Positions 7,487 through 15,366 of a DNA stretch of 33,036 bases are shown here, in pieces. The translations under genes were made by a program, and so were the position numbers. The notes below the pieces were generated by a model, which saw only the letters and a program-made list of their open reading frames with translations, made no database searches and had not been told where the DNA came from. The stretch's first letter is position 1. Every line of letters starts with the position of its first letter. This DNA comes from Microbacteriaceae bacterium (GTDB lineage: Bacteria > Actinomycetota > Actinomycetes > Actinomycetales > Microbacteriaceae), in contig CANFOX010000008.1 in NCBI GenBank assembly GCA_947448845.1, forward strand, positions 1-33,036. Direction: 5' to 3'.

Positions 7487-8634
7487 AGTTTTAGCTCGGC
7501 GAGAGTTCTCTTGAGAGCCGCGCCAATAGCCTCGTGGCGTCTGCGTTCGTCTGGCCCACTCAATAGGTAGTCGGTTAGGTAAGCAAAACCGATGCCGTTC
7601 GTTGGATCTGCCCATCCGGTTTGACCGCCGAGTCCGTCATGACCAAAACCGGTAGGCGAAAGGTATTCCAATCCGCCTGGAGTGTAGATCGCAAATCCGT
7701 CTCCTCGGTTGATATATGGCGCAGGCTCTTTGAAAACCGATTCTCCTCCAACCTTTTTAGCGGTGGCGGCTGCAACAGTTCGATCGCTCATCAGGCGCAC
7801 GCCATCGGTTTCGTAAACCGTTGCTGACCAAATCTTGGCCAATGAAGCTGCGGTGGCTATTCCGCCAGCGCCTCCAAGTTCAGCGGCGTGAACTTGGGGG
7901 TTGTTGAAGCCAACATCGGGGCCTTCCTCGCCAGGTATGAATGCCTTACCAAATGACATGGCCTTCTCAATCCAATAGAGGTAAGAACCTTCTGGCGCGT
8001 GCTGCGGTTGCCTGCCGCCATCTGAGGTCAATGTGGTTACCCGATGTTCTTGGCTAGCCGGTAAGCCAATCCAAGCATCTGCTTTCAAGGGGTCGGCAAT
8101 GAGTTTTTGAAAGGCTTGCCCAAGACTCATTGAAGTTACCGAGCTGACAACTTTGCCAACCAGGTTGCCGAAGGTCATGGCGTGATATTGGTGGCCAGTT
8201 CCTGGCTGCCAAAGTGGTTCTTGGGCGGCAAGTGCGTCGTCGATTGGATCGCCAGCCAACACATCTTCAAGTTTGAAATCTGCACGAGTCGCAGAAAGCC
8301 CGGCCTGATGCTCAAGCAGCCAAGCCACGGTTACCTCGCCCTTACCCTCGGCAGCAAATTTTGGCCAGTAGTAAGAAACTTTGCGTTCAAGTTCCAGTTG
8401 ACCTATTTCAACTAGGTGGTGTGCCAAGATCGAACAAAGCCCCTTGGTAACCGAGAACATCACGTTCAAGCTCGATTCATCGAAAGTTCCGCTCCAAACA
8501 TTTACCACCGGTTTGCCGTGCTGGTAAATGGCCAGTGCCGAACCACCCTGAGGTTGTTCAGCGCAACTTGCCGAATACGCGTCGATAACCGGCTGAAGGT
8601 TTGATTCGAAAGTTCCTTGAATTTCAATGTTCAT
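7483..8634 (-). CDS. Serine hydrolase, beta-lactamase/EstB-like family
   Basis: With the start at 8634 (MNIEIQGTFESN) the protein has 383 residues. Ser61-Val-Thr-Lys64 is the SxxK active-site motif, Tyr146 in HQYHAMTFG is the second catalytic motif in the EstB form, and GHDGLGGQTGW near the C-terminus is the third. This group includes esterases and beta-lactamase-like hydrolases; no signal peptide, so probably cytoplasmic. The open frame extends to 8691, but TATGCT lies exactly 6 nt before ATG 8634 and the longer forms would overlap the divergent gene's start at 8672. Substrate unknown. Confidence 0.85.
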   Translation of the reverse strand: MNIEIQGTFESNLQPVIDAYSASCAEQPQGGSALAIYQHGKPVVNVWSGTFDESSLNVMFSVTKGLCSILAHHLVEIGQLELERKVSYYWPKFAAEGKGEVTVAWLLEHQAGLSATRADFKLEDVLAGDPIDDALAAQEPLWQPGTGHQYHAMTFGNLVGKVVSSVTSMSLGQAFQKLIADPLKADAWIGLPASQEHRVTTLTSDGGRQPQHAPEGSYLYWIEKAMSFGKAFIPGEEGPDVGFNNPQVHAAELGGAGGIATAASLAKIWSATVYETDGVRLMSDRTVAAATAKKVGGESVFKEPAPYINRGDGFAIYTPGGLEYLSPTGFGHDGLGGQTGWADPTNGIGFAYLTDYLLSGPDERRRHEAIGAALKRTLAELKL

Positions 8635-8640
8635 GGTTTG

Positions 8641-8646
8641 AGCATA
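8641..8646 (-). promoter_or_regulatory. -10 element of a leaderless promoter (serine hydrolase); decides the start
   Basis: Minus-strand TATGCT followed by CAAACC and ATG 8634. It selects the internal ATG over the longer frame. Confidence 0.6.
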
Positions 8647-8659
8647 GGCAATCATTCGG

Positions 8660-8665
8660 CAAAAT
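8660..8665 (+). promoter_or_regulatory. Possible -10 element of a leaderless promoter (DUF1801 gene)
   Basis: CAAAAT lies 6 nt before the GTG at 8672. It is weaker than the other elements because the first base is C, but the spacing is the same. Confidence 0.35.
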
Positions 8666-8671
8666 AGGCGT

Positions 8672-9025
8672 GTGCGCGAAAGAACCGTCATCGACGATTA
8701 TTTAGATGTTTTGCCAGAACCAAAGCGTTCAACATTGGCCGCGCTTCGATTCGAACTTCGCCGGTTGCTGCCAGAAGCCGAAGAATGCATTTCTTATGCC
8801 ATGCCTGGTTTTCGCTTGAACGACAAGGTAATCGCTGGTTTTGCAGCGTTCAAAAATCACCTTAGCTATTTTCCGCATAGCGGAAGCGTTTTACCTGAGC
8901 TTGCTGATGAACTGGGTGGTTACAAGTGGAGCGCGGGCACGCTGCAGTTCGAAGCCGATGAGCCTTTGCCCGCCGACCTTGTGGCAAAGTTGGTAGCCGT
9001 TAGGCTTGAGCAACTGCATGCTTGA
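8672..9025 (+). CDS. DUF1801 (YdhG-like) family protein
   Basis: The 117-residue protein starts at a GTG (RERTVIDDYLDVLPEPKRSTLAALR). The pattern L..LR..L..LLPEAEECISYAMPGFRLNDKVIAGFAAFKNHLSYFPHSG is the DUF1801/YdhG core, a frataxin-like fold sometimes described as an iron chaperone. The function here is not established. No ribosome binding site precedes the GTG; a CAAAAT hexamer 6 nt upstream suggests leaderless transcription. The ANL gene starts 7 bp after its stop, so this gene may lead a three-gene transcript with the two adenylate-forming enzymes. Confidence 0.8.
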   Translation: MRERTVIDDYLDVLPEPKRSTLAALRFELRRLLPEAEECISYAMPGFRLNDKVIAGFAAFKNHLSYFPHSGSVLPELADELGGYKWSAGTLQFEADEPLPADLVAKLVAVRLEQLHA

Positions 9026-9032
9026 GGGGGCC

Positions 9033-10487
9033 ATGAACATACCGTTTGACTGCGTTGAAGAGAACGCCCGCGTGAAACCAAACGAGCCGGCCTTGGTTCA
9101 CGGCGACGTGGTTTTATCGTTCGCCCAAGTTCATCAAATCGCTAGCAGTATCGGCACGGCTATGCGAATCGAAGGGGTTCGACCAGGCAACGTTCTGCTA
9201 CTGGCTGGGGGAAATCCGATTATTGACTACATGCTTTCGCTTGGTGCCCTTCATGAAGGCGCAACCGTAGCCATTCAATCAGGCGCAACTTATCTCGCTC
9301 AAACGGGTGCCGATTTTGCATTTTCAAGGAATCCGATTAGTGGGTTCACGGGAAAGACCGTGGTGGTGAACGACCAATGGCTTCAGCAGGCCCAGACCCT
9401 AACTGCACTAAAACCAGGAAGCTTTGAATCTTCGGATACACCAATTAGGTTGGTGCAAACCAGTGGGACCACAGGAATACCGAAGCTTGTTGAATATGAT
9501 TTCGACTCGATAGCTTCGTTTTCAACCGTAGGGGTTCCTAAAGAGCTATTACCTTCATATAGACCTGAAAAACGACTCACTGCGCTACCGCTAAGTGCTC
9601 TTGCGGGCGCTACCCACGCATACTTTGCAATCAAATCTGGCACGACCTTTCACCTTTCTTTCAACCACCCGATTGGCGACGGCCTCATGATTCAAAAAAG
9701 GGGGCTTAATTCCCTATTTTCTTCGCCGATGTCGATAGCCAATATCTTTGAGCAAAAAGATTCTGCGCAGAATCTAGCATCGCTTGACCTGATTTTCAGC
9801 ACCGGTGCAGCTATGAGCCAACTTCAGTGGCAAAAACTAAAACTCAAAACCAAGGCGACGATTATTAACCGGTTTGGAGCCACCGAGACCGGCTCAATCG
9901 CCTGGCGCGTTATGAAGCCAGATGATAAAGACGGATACGTTGGACAACTACTCGATGATGTCGAAGTGATTGTTGCTGACGAAACCGGAACTTTGATAGA
10001 TTTTGGGCAAATTGGCCGGCTTGGGTTTAAAACGCCAGGCAGCAGAAACCGCTACCGAAACGACCAACTGGCATCAACCAAACAGTTCATCAACGGCTAC
10101 TTTTTCACTGGCGATGAAGGTTATTTATTGGGTGAAGAATTGTTCTTCGTTGGTAGGGCTGATGAGCGAATCAACGCCGGCGGAGTCAAGCGAGATCCCG
10201 CCACACTTGATGCTGAAATTTGTGAGTTAGCTGGAATAGTAGACGCGGCGGTTTTCGGTTTCGATGATTCAAACGGACTTCGAATGCTGGCCGTTGCAGT
10301 TGTTCTCAATTCGGGTTACTCAGCCAATAAGGTGGGGCAGTCAATAGCCCAGGTTGTTAGATTTAAGGGAAACCTGGCTATTGTGCCGGTTGCTTCTATT
10401 CCAAGAAGTGGCATCGGTAAAGTTCAACGAATTGAATTGGAAAATCGGTATTCCGATCAGGCTAGAAAACTAACTTCTCAAGGGTAA
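9033..10487 (+). CDS. AMP-binding (ANL superfamily) acyl/aryl-adenylating enzyme, copy 1
   Basis: I place the start at ATG 9033, preceded by GAGGGGG at 9024-9030, giving 484 residues. ANL motifs are all visible: phosphate-binding QTSGTTGIPK (142-151), GATETGS (282-288), TGDEG (359-363), the hinge-region GRADERINAGG, and the C-terminal GIGKVQRIE with the catalytic Lys463. The enzyme should activate a carboxylate as an acyl-AMP and probably transfer it to CoA or a carrier. The substrate is unknown. It is clearly a paralogue of the next gene (shared PALVHGD, SIGTAMR, LLQ/LVQTSGTTG). No carrier protein, ketosynthase or thioesterase lies nearby. It reads more AT-rich than the inositol operon. Confidence 0.85.
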   Translation: MNIPFDCVEENARVKPNEPALVHGDVVLSFAQVHQIASSIGTAMRIEGVRPGNVLLLAGGNPIIDYMLSLGALHEGATVAIQSGATYLAQTGADFAFSRNPISGFTGKTVVVNDQWLQQAQTLTALKPGSFESSDTPIRLVQTSGTTGIPKLVEYDFDSIASFSTVGVPKELLPSYRPEKRLTALPLSALAGATHAYFAIKSGTTFHLSFNHPIGDGLMIQKRGLNSLFSSPMSIANIFEQKDSAQNLASLDLIFSTGAAMSQLQWQKLKLKTKATIINRFGATETGSIAWRVMKPDDKDGYVGQLLDDVEVIVADETGTLIDFGQIGRLGFKTPGSRNRYRNDQLASTKQFINGYFFTGDEGYLLGEELFFVGRADERINAGGVKRDPATLDAEICELAGIVDAAVFGFDDSNGLRMLAVAVVLNSGYSANKVGQSIAQVVRFKGNLAIVPVASIPRSGIGKVQRIELENRYSDQARKLTSQG

Positions 10488-10497
10488 AGGAAAGTAA

Positions 10498-11982
10498 ATG
10501 CAAGTAGTTGGCCCGTTTCGGTACTTAGAAAATCATGCCAAATTGAAGCCAGATTCACCTGCTCTGGTTCACGGCGACATGTCAATGACTTTCGCGAAGG
10601 TGCATCAGTTAGCTTGCAGTATTGGAACGGCAATGCGCTCGACGGGCGTTAAACCTGGTCAGGTGGTTCTATTGGCTACGGGGAATGCAATGTTGGATTA
10701 CATTTTCATGCTTGCCGCTATGCATGAAGCCGCGGTTTCTGCAATTCAGGTTGGCCCAAAGTATGTTCCTGAAATTGAAGCTGATTTAGCGTTTGCCCGA
10801 ACACCAATTGACGGTTTCCCGTTCGAAAAGACCATTTTCATTGACGATGATTGGGTTGTTAGGGCAGAAGCAACCGAACCCCTGCCGGCTATTAGCTTTG
10901 CCAATGAAAATGCGGTTGCAAGGCTACTTCAAACCAGCGGCACCACTGGAACTCCAAAAATTCTAGAGTTTGAAATCGAAACCCTGGCAGACATTCATGA
11001 ACAGTGGATGCAAGGCTCACCAGAACGGTTACCCGTTAAATCGCTTCCTGAAAAAACCTTCTGCATAATTCCGTTTACCGTTTTTGGCGGGTCCATTACA
11101 TGGGGAAAAGCTTTCCGTGACGGCCATCCTTATTACCTTGCCACTGGTAAGACAGAGATTAATCTCAGGATGATTGCCACTTATGACATAACTCGAATCA
11201 TGGCCTCGCCAGCGTTTATTTCGGATTTGTTTTCTAACCCTGAGTATTCTCACGTTTTGAAGAAAATAGAGTTCGTGATCTCTGGCGGTGCAGCCATGCC
11301 TGCTGCGCTGATTGCTTCGATTCGCGAAAAATCCAACGCAATTTTCGTGAACCGAATGGGTTCAACCGAAGCCGTGTCTGGGGTTGCCTGGAAGGAAATA
11401 CACGAAGCCGACCCAGAGGGCTATGTTGGTCGCCCTTACGAAGGTTCCGAGATTGTCATTTTTGACGAAAACTTGAATTCCCTACCGCCAGAAACCGTTG
11501 GCCGAATTGGCGTCAAAACGCCGCACATGCGAACTTTTTATAGAAACAACAGGGCGGCTACGGCCAAACACTTCGTGAATGGCTATTTTTTCTCTGGCGA
11601 TGAGGGGTACCTTACAACTGACGGTGATTTCTATTTAGTCGGCAGAACCGATGAAAGAATTAACGCGGGGGGCTCCAAACGTGACCCAAACGAACTAGAC
11701 GGCCTGGTAAAGAATATTGCTGGGGTGAACGATGCAGCCACATTCGGATTTGATTTGCCGAACGGCATTAGGTCAATCGCCGTTGCTCTTGTGCTTCAGA
11801 ATGGTTTTAGCGTGAAGAGCCTAGGCGACCAGATTAGTGATTCACTTCGATTTGGTGGTGCTTTAGTTCTCATTGAAGTGCCGAGTATTCCAAGAAACAC
11901 CATGGGCAAAGTTCAGCGAATTGACTTAGAGAAGCAGCTAACTCCGGAAGCTGTTCGGCTGGTAACAATGCCTAGGCTTTAG
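10498..11982 (+). CDS. AMP-binding (ANL superfamily) acyl/aryl-adenylating enzyme, copy 2
   Basis: The 494-residue protein is the tandem paralogue of the preceding enzyme. It keeps the P-loop-like QTSGTTGTPK (145-154), GSTEAVS, SGDEGY, GRTDERINAGG and the C-terminal NTMGKVQRID lysine motif, so it is probably active. AAAGGAAAG just before the ATG is a clear ribosome binding site, and the gap to copy 1 is only 10 bp, so the two should be co-translated. Differences in the mid-region (residues about 160-290), where ANL enzymes form the acyl pocket, suggest distinct substrates. The last 11 bp overlap the convergent Gfo/Idh/MocA gene. Substrate and acceptor unknown. Confidence 0.85.
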   Translation: MQVVGPFRYLENHAKLKPDSPALVHGDMSMTFAKVHQLACSIGTAMRSTGVKPGQVVLLATGNAMLDYIFMLAAMHEAAVSAIQVGPKYVPEIEADLAFARTPIDGFPFEKTIFIDDDWVVRAEATEPLPAISFANENAVARLLQTSGTTGTPKILEFEIETLADIHEQWMQGSPERLPVKSLPEKTFCIIPFTVFGGSITWGKAFRDGHPYYLATGKTEINLRMIATYDITRIMASPAFISDLFSNPEYSHVLKKIEFVISGGAAMPAALIASIREKSNAIFVNRMGSTEAVSGVAWKEIHEADPEGYVGRPYEGSEIVIFDENLNSLPPETVGRIGVKTPHMRTFYRNNRAATAKHFVNGYFFSGDEGYLTTDGDFYLVGRTDERINAGGSKRDPNELDGLVKNIAGVNDAATFGFDLPNGIRSIAVALVLQNGFSVKSLGDQISDSLRFGGALVLIEVPSIPRNTMGKVQRIDLEKQLTPEAVRLVTMPRL

Positions 11983-13006
11983 GGGCGCCTAGCTGCTCGC
12001 GAATAGTTTCAACCAGCGTCAGGCAATTGATGGTGTCTTGATGCCCGTGAATCGGTGACTCAAGTAAGCCCTCGGTTAGAAACTTCGCGAAGTAGCCAGC
12101 CTGCCAAACCAAACCCTCGTGGCCAACTACGCCAGTTTCATCGAGCCAGTCTTCGCCTGGTTCATTGAACTTCGGAGGCAACAGGCTCAGACCATTGTTT
12201 ACAAAGAAAGGTGCCTTGAATTCAAGGGTGCCTGCGGTGCCTGAGACCGTGCCGTGGTTGGGGGCGTCTGCCTGCATCGAGAGGGTAAGCACGGCAGTTG
12301 CGCCTGATTTGTATTCAAAATAGCTAACCGCTTCGCTCTCAAAGCCGTTCTTGCCAGGTTTTCCAACCGTGCGAACTTTGTCTGGCATGCCTAGGTATTG
12401 GTAGGCAAAGGTAACTGGGTAAATGCCACAGTCAAACATTGGGCTTCCGCCGCCAACTTGCCAGAGGCGGTCTACTCGCTCAAGGGCTTGTAAGAAGTCA
12501 GCAACTACCAGTTTGATTTCACCGATTTGCCCGGCGGCGATGGCCTCTTTGGCAATAAAAGTTTGTGGTTGGTAGGCGGTCCACATGGCCTCCATGGCGA
12601 GCACGCCTTTTGCCTTCGCCGCCGCAAATAGTGTTTCGGCATCCTGGCTGTTCAGCGTGACGGGTTTTTCTACCAATACCGGCTTGCCAGCCTCGATGGC
12701 TAATAGGGCGTGCTCTAGATGATCACCTGGAATGGTAGCAATGTAAACCGCATCCACGTTCGAATCGGCAAGCAGAGTCTCGTAGCTTTCATAGGCCGTT
12801 GTCACGCCAACGGCATCGGCAAATTGCTTTGCCTTGCCTGGGGTTCGGCTGGCTACCGCAACCATTTGGTGGTTGGTGTGCTTCAAAACCGTGCTGGCAA
12901 AAGTCGTGGCAATTCCACCGGCGCCAATGATGCCCCAGCGAATGGCCGGGCCCTGCTTCAGGTTGATAATGGAAGGCTTTGGAAGCAGTGGCATCGAATT
13001 AGTCAT
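11972..13006 (-). CDS. Gfo/Idh/MocA family NAD(P)-dependent oxidoreductase
   Basis: The 344-residue protein has the family's N-terminal Rossmann motif WGIIGAGGIA (24-33) and the EKPVTLN motif with Lys114 that contacts cofactor and substrate. The C-terminal half shows the usual beta-sheet domain (MFDCGIYPVTF, then AVLTLSMQADAPN). Family members oxidise sugars, cyclitols or dihydrodiols. It could in principle be an inositol dehydrogenase, but it lies on the other strand and away from the iol operon and looks closer to the dihydrodiol/sugar dehydrogenase branch, so I leave the substrate open. TACGAT sits 6 nt before the ATG (inside the end of cysE), supporting this start. Confidence 0.85.
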   Translation of the reverse strand: MTNSMPLLPKPSIINLKQGPAIRWGIIGAGGIATTFASTVLKHTNHQMVAVASRTPGKAKQFADAVGVTTAYESYETLLADSNVDAVYIATIPGDHLEHALLAIEAGKPVLVEKPVTLNSQDAETLFAAAKAKGVLAMEAMWTAYQPQTFIAKEAIAAGQIGEIKLVVADFLQALERVDRLWQVGGGSPMFDCGIYPVTFAYQYLGMPDKVRTVGKPGKNGFESEAVSYFEYKSGATAVLTLSMQADAPNHGTVSGTAGTLEFKAPFFVNNGLSLLPPKFNEPGEDWLDETGVVGHEGLVWQAGYFAKFLTEGLLESPIHGHQDTINCLTLVETIREQLGAPKA

Positions 13007-13010
13007 GGCT

Positions 13011-13514
13011 TTATCGTATGACCTGATTGGCGTTGATAACCGTTTTGCCTGGTGCTACATTCTTGGTCACTGTTGCGTTTGCGCCGATTCGAGCGCCATC
13101 ACCGATGGTTACATTGCCAATCACTGTGGCACCGGCACCTAGAACTACATCGTTTCCGATAGTTGGGTGACGCTGCCCACCCGTGCTTTTCCAGCCGCCT
13201 AGGGTTACGCCGTGGAACATTAAAACGTCACTGCCAATTACTGCGGTTTCGCCAATCACAACGCCCATGCCGTGGTCGATTACCACTCGGCGACCAATAA
13301 CGGCACCAGGATGAATTTCAATTCCGGTAAGAAAGCGAGCCAAGTTCGACACAAGGCGGGCGGGAATTCGCCACCCCCAACCCCACATGCGGTGGGCACA
13401 GCGGTGAATGCGAAGAGCGTGGAAGCCGGGTGAGGTTAGAACTAGTTCAAGCGCAGATTTGGTGGCAGGGTCTCGGTCGAGGCCAACCCTGATGTCTTCG
13501 CTGAACCTGCTCAA
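13011..13514 (-). CDS. cysE: Serine O-acetyltransferase
   Basis: The 167-residue protein transfers acetyl from acetyl-CoA to L-serine, giving O-acetylserine for CysK. A helical N-terminus ([17 protein letters not shown]) is followed by hexapeptide repeats of the left-handed beta helix ([31 protein letters not shown], split across the coils), with the catalytic histidine in DHGMG and the conserved FHGVTLGG. The length fits the short bacterial type, not the ~270-residue enteric enzyme. The start overlaps the cysK stop by 4 bp, so the genes form a cysK-cysE unit. The C-terminus ends NQVIR and lacks the terminal Ile through which classical CysE docks into CysK. Confidence 0.9.
   Translation of the reverse strand: MSRFSEDIRVGLDRDPATKSALELVLTSPGFHALRIHRCAHRMWGWGWRIPARLVSNLARFLTGIEIHPGAVIGRRVVIDHGMGVVIGETAVIGSDVLMFHGVTLGGWKSTGGQRHPTIGNDVVLGAGATVIGNVTIGDGARIGANATVTKNVAPGKTVINANQVIR
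13013..13018 (-). promoter_or_regulatory. -10 element of a leaderless promoter (Gfo/Idh/MocA gene)
   Basis: Minus-strand TACGAT followed by AAAGCC and ATG 13006. It overlaps the last codon and stop of cysE, so cysE transcripts would read through it. Confidence 0.5.
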
Positions 13515-14458
13515 ATGCCCGCCGTGTACTCTTCCTGAAGATCCTTGTAAAGCAGGCTTGAAAGGTAACGCTCGCCGAACGAAGGAATGATGACAACAAC
13601 AATCTTGCCAGCGAATTCTGGGCGCTTTGACACTTCGTTGGCTGCCCAGAGTGCCGAGCCCGATGAGATTCCAACCAGCAGGCCTTCCTCTTGCGCGGCA
13701 CGGCGAGCCCAGGCAAACGAGTTGTCATTGTCGGCATCAAAAACTTCGTCGTAAACCGAGGTATCGAGAATCGATGGCACAAAGTTTGGGCCGATGCCGG
13801 CAAGCGGGTGAGGCCCGGCGGCACCACCGCTTAGTAGTGGCGAGGCGGCTGGCTCAACCACGAAAATCTTGATGTCTTTATTTAGCTCTTTGAGTCGGCG
13901 ACCAACACCAGTTACGGTGCCTCCGGTGCCGCTTCCGGCAACCACCGCGGCGACTTTGCCTTCGGTGTCTTTCCAAATTTCTTCAGCGGTGGTTTCACTG
14001 TGAATCTTTGGGCCTGCTGGGTTGTCGAACTGGCGAACTAGCACCGAGCCAGCGATTTCGCGGCCAAGTTCTTCAGCCTTCGCCACGGCACCCTTCATGC
14101 CCTCAGGCCCCGGGGTGAGCACGAGTTCGGCACCGTAGGCGCGAAGTAGCACCTTGCGCTCGGTTGACATGGTTGCCGGCATGGTCAAGATGACGCGGTA
14201 GCCACGAGCTGCACCAACCATGGCGAGCGCAATTCCGGTGTTTCCCGAGGTGGCTTCAATGATGGTGCCGCCAGGCTTTAGTTCACCAGACTCTTCAGCT
14301 GCGTTAACCATTGCGATTCCTAGGCGGTCTTTTACCGAGCTCGAAGGGTTGTAAAACTCAAGCTTTGCGTAAACCGTGGCGCCACCCTCGTTGATGCGGT
14401 TCAGGCGAACCAACGGGGTGTTTCCGAACGCCTCGGTGATGTTGTTGTAAATAGCCAT
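13511..14458 (-). CDS. cysK: Cysteine synthase A (O-acetylserine sulfhydrylase)
   Basis: This 315-residue PLP enzyme makes cysteine from O-acetylserine and sulfide. [11 protein letters not shown] contains the PLP-binding Lys43, TSGNTG (70-75) is the substrate loop, and [13 protein letters not shown] binds the PLP phosphate. The full family length is present. GAAGG lies 9 nt before the ATG (minus strand, 14468-14472), so unlike most unit-leading genes here it seems to have a leader and ribosome binding site. The upstream ~100 bp was scanned for a riboswitch or T-box-like stem and nothing convincing was seen. Confidence 0.95.
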   Translation of the reverse strand: MAIYNNITEAFGNTPLVRLNRINEGGATVYAKLEFYNPSSSVKDRLGIAMVNAAEESGELKPGGTIIEATSGNTGIALAMVGAARGYRVILTMPATMSTERKVLLRAYGAELVLTPGPEGMKGAVAKAEELGREIAGSVLVRQFDNPAGPKIHSETTAEEIWKDTEGKVAAVVAGSGTGGTVTGVGRRLKELNKDIKIFVVEPAASPLLSGGAAGPHPLAGIGPNFVPSILDTSVYDEVFDADNDNSFAWARRAAQEEGLLVGISSGSALWAANEVSKRPEFAGKIVVVIIPSFGERYLSSLLYKDLQEEYTAGI

Positions 14459-14556
14459 GAGGGCAAACCTTCGTTTAAATGAGCAACTTCAATGAAGTTT
14501 ATTCGAGGCCCTTCAGGGCGATTTCTTTGTTGCGTCACATTACGCGCGCTGTTCGC

Positions 14557-14562
14557 TACTGT
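14557..14562 (+). promoter_or_regulatory. Possible -10 element of a leaderless promoter
   Basis: TACTGT lies 7 nt before the GTG at 14570. It favours that GTG over the longer frame starting at 14492. Confidence 0.4.
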
Positions 14563-14569
14563 TTACCTT

Positions 14570-15151
14570 GTGAAGCGTTTGCTGGCTGGAATCAACCCAT
14601 GGTTACCCGTCTTTGCATTTGTCACCGTGTTTCACATAACTCGAGGTGCCACCAGCGACGCCGTCTTTTTTGCGCTGGCAACATGCTTGATGATTGCCGA
14701 TTGGAAACGGCTCATTCCAGGCCGCATGCCAGAGCGAAGAAACCTAGGCAAGGTTTTGGTCTGGTCAGTCATTGTTGGCGCGAGTTTGGTGCTTTATGCC
14801 ACCAATCGGGGCTCTTGGCCAAACATTGTCGTGTTGCTTGTGATTTTGTTTTTTGCCTTATGGCTGGCTTACTACCGCGATCACGGCCCGAAACCGTCGC
14901 TAACCAAGACCATGAATAGAACCAAATGGGTGTGGATGACGCTGGCACTTGCCATGGCTGTTAGTGAATTGTTTGCCTACATTTTTGCGAATGTGAATCA
15001 AGACGATCACACCTTTCCCACCATTTCTGTGCTGGTTAGCCCGCTGCTTTTAAACCCGGTTGCTCGAATTATCTTTCTCACTCTTTGGTCTCTGATTGGC
15101 GTTGGACTGCTCGGCGTTTGGCGAAAGAAGCCCGGCGGTGCTGCCAAGTGA
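14570..15151 (+). CDS. Unrecognised multi-pass membrane protein
   Basis: From the GTG at 14570 (KRLLAGINPWLPVFAF...) the protein has 193 residues. The frame is open back to ATG 14492, but those extra residues look non-coding and a TACTGT hexamer 7 nt before the GTG supports the shorter form. Hydrophobic segments appear at about residues 10-45, 58-80, 84-100, 118-140 and 160-185, so about five membrane passes, with basic loops (WKRLIPGRMPERR; WRKKPGG at the end) suggesting a cytoplasmic C-terminus. I do not recognise the family. The stop overlaps the next small membrane gene as GTGA, so they are translationally coupled. Confidence 0.65.
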   Translation: MKRLLAGINPWLPVFAFVTVFHITRGATSDAVFFALATCLMIADWKRLIPGRMPERRNLGKVLVWSVIVGASLVLYATNRGSWPNIVVLLVILFFALWLAYYRDHGPKPSLTKTMNRTKWVWMTLALAMAVSELFAYIFANVNQDDHTFPTISVLVSPLLLNPVARIIFLTLWSLIGVGLLGVWRKKPGGAAK

Positions 15152-15339
15152 CCATTCCAGTTTTTGAATATCTAGCGGTTTTGGTTCTATCGCTCGTGGC
15201 CTGGCTTTTGCCTCGTTTTCGCCCGAACTTTTTGGCTCGCGTTGGCGATCTGGTTGAGCGAATCATGCACAACAGAAACACACGACTGGCTGTGATTTTG
15301 GTCTGGTGGTGGCTGGGTTGGCACTTTTTTACCGTCTAG
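15148..15339 (+). CDS. Small membrane protein, DUF6186-like
   Basis: The GTG start at 15148 overlaps the preceding stop (GTGA), giving 63 residues; the longer frame from 15085 lies inside the upstream gene. Two hydrophobic segments (about residues 5-20 and 44-62) flank a basic stretch RFRPNFLARVGDLVERIMHNR. The ending WWWLGWHFF resembles the DUF6186 family of short actinobacterial membrane proteins, which I recall from memory only. Function unknown. Confidence 0.6.
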   Translation: MTIPVFEYLAVLVLSLVAWLLPRFRPNFLARVGDLVERIMHNRNTRLAVILVWWWLGWHFFTV

Positions 15340-15353
15340 GCAAAATAGGCGAG

Positions 15354-15359
15354 TAGCCT
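15354..15359 (+). promoter_or_regulatory. -10 element of a leaderless promoter (glpX)
   Basis: TAGCCT is followed by seven bases and ATG 15367. No ribosome binding site. Confidence 0.55.
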
Positions 15360-15366
15360 AAAGCGC

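Noticed and set aside
8635-8691. Longer N-terminus for the serine hydrolase.
   Set aside because: It would overlap the divergent DUF1801 start, and a well-placed -10 element marks ATG 8634.
11972-13006. The Gfo/Idh/MocA gene as the missing iolG.
   Set aside because: It is on the other strand, 3.4 kb from iolC, has no TGTWATGACAAA motif at its promoter, and its sequence gives no inositol-specific sign. It remains possible but unsupported.
14459-14569. A riboswitch or T-box upstream of cysK.
   Set aside because: No stable stem or anti-terminator pair was seen; only a short leader with a GAAGG ribosome binding site.
8658-15351. Exact 13-bp repeat GGCAAAATAGGCG at 8658-8670 and 15339-15351, both near gene starts.
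   Set aside because: Several 13-bp matches are expected by chance in 33 kb, and the string sits at different distances from the two start codons.
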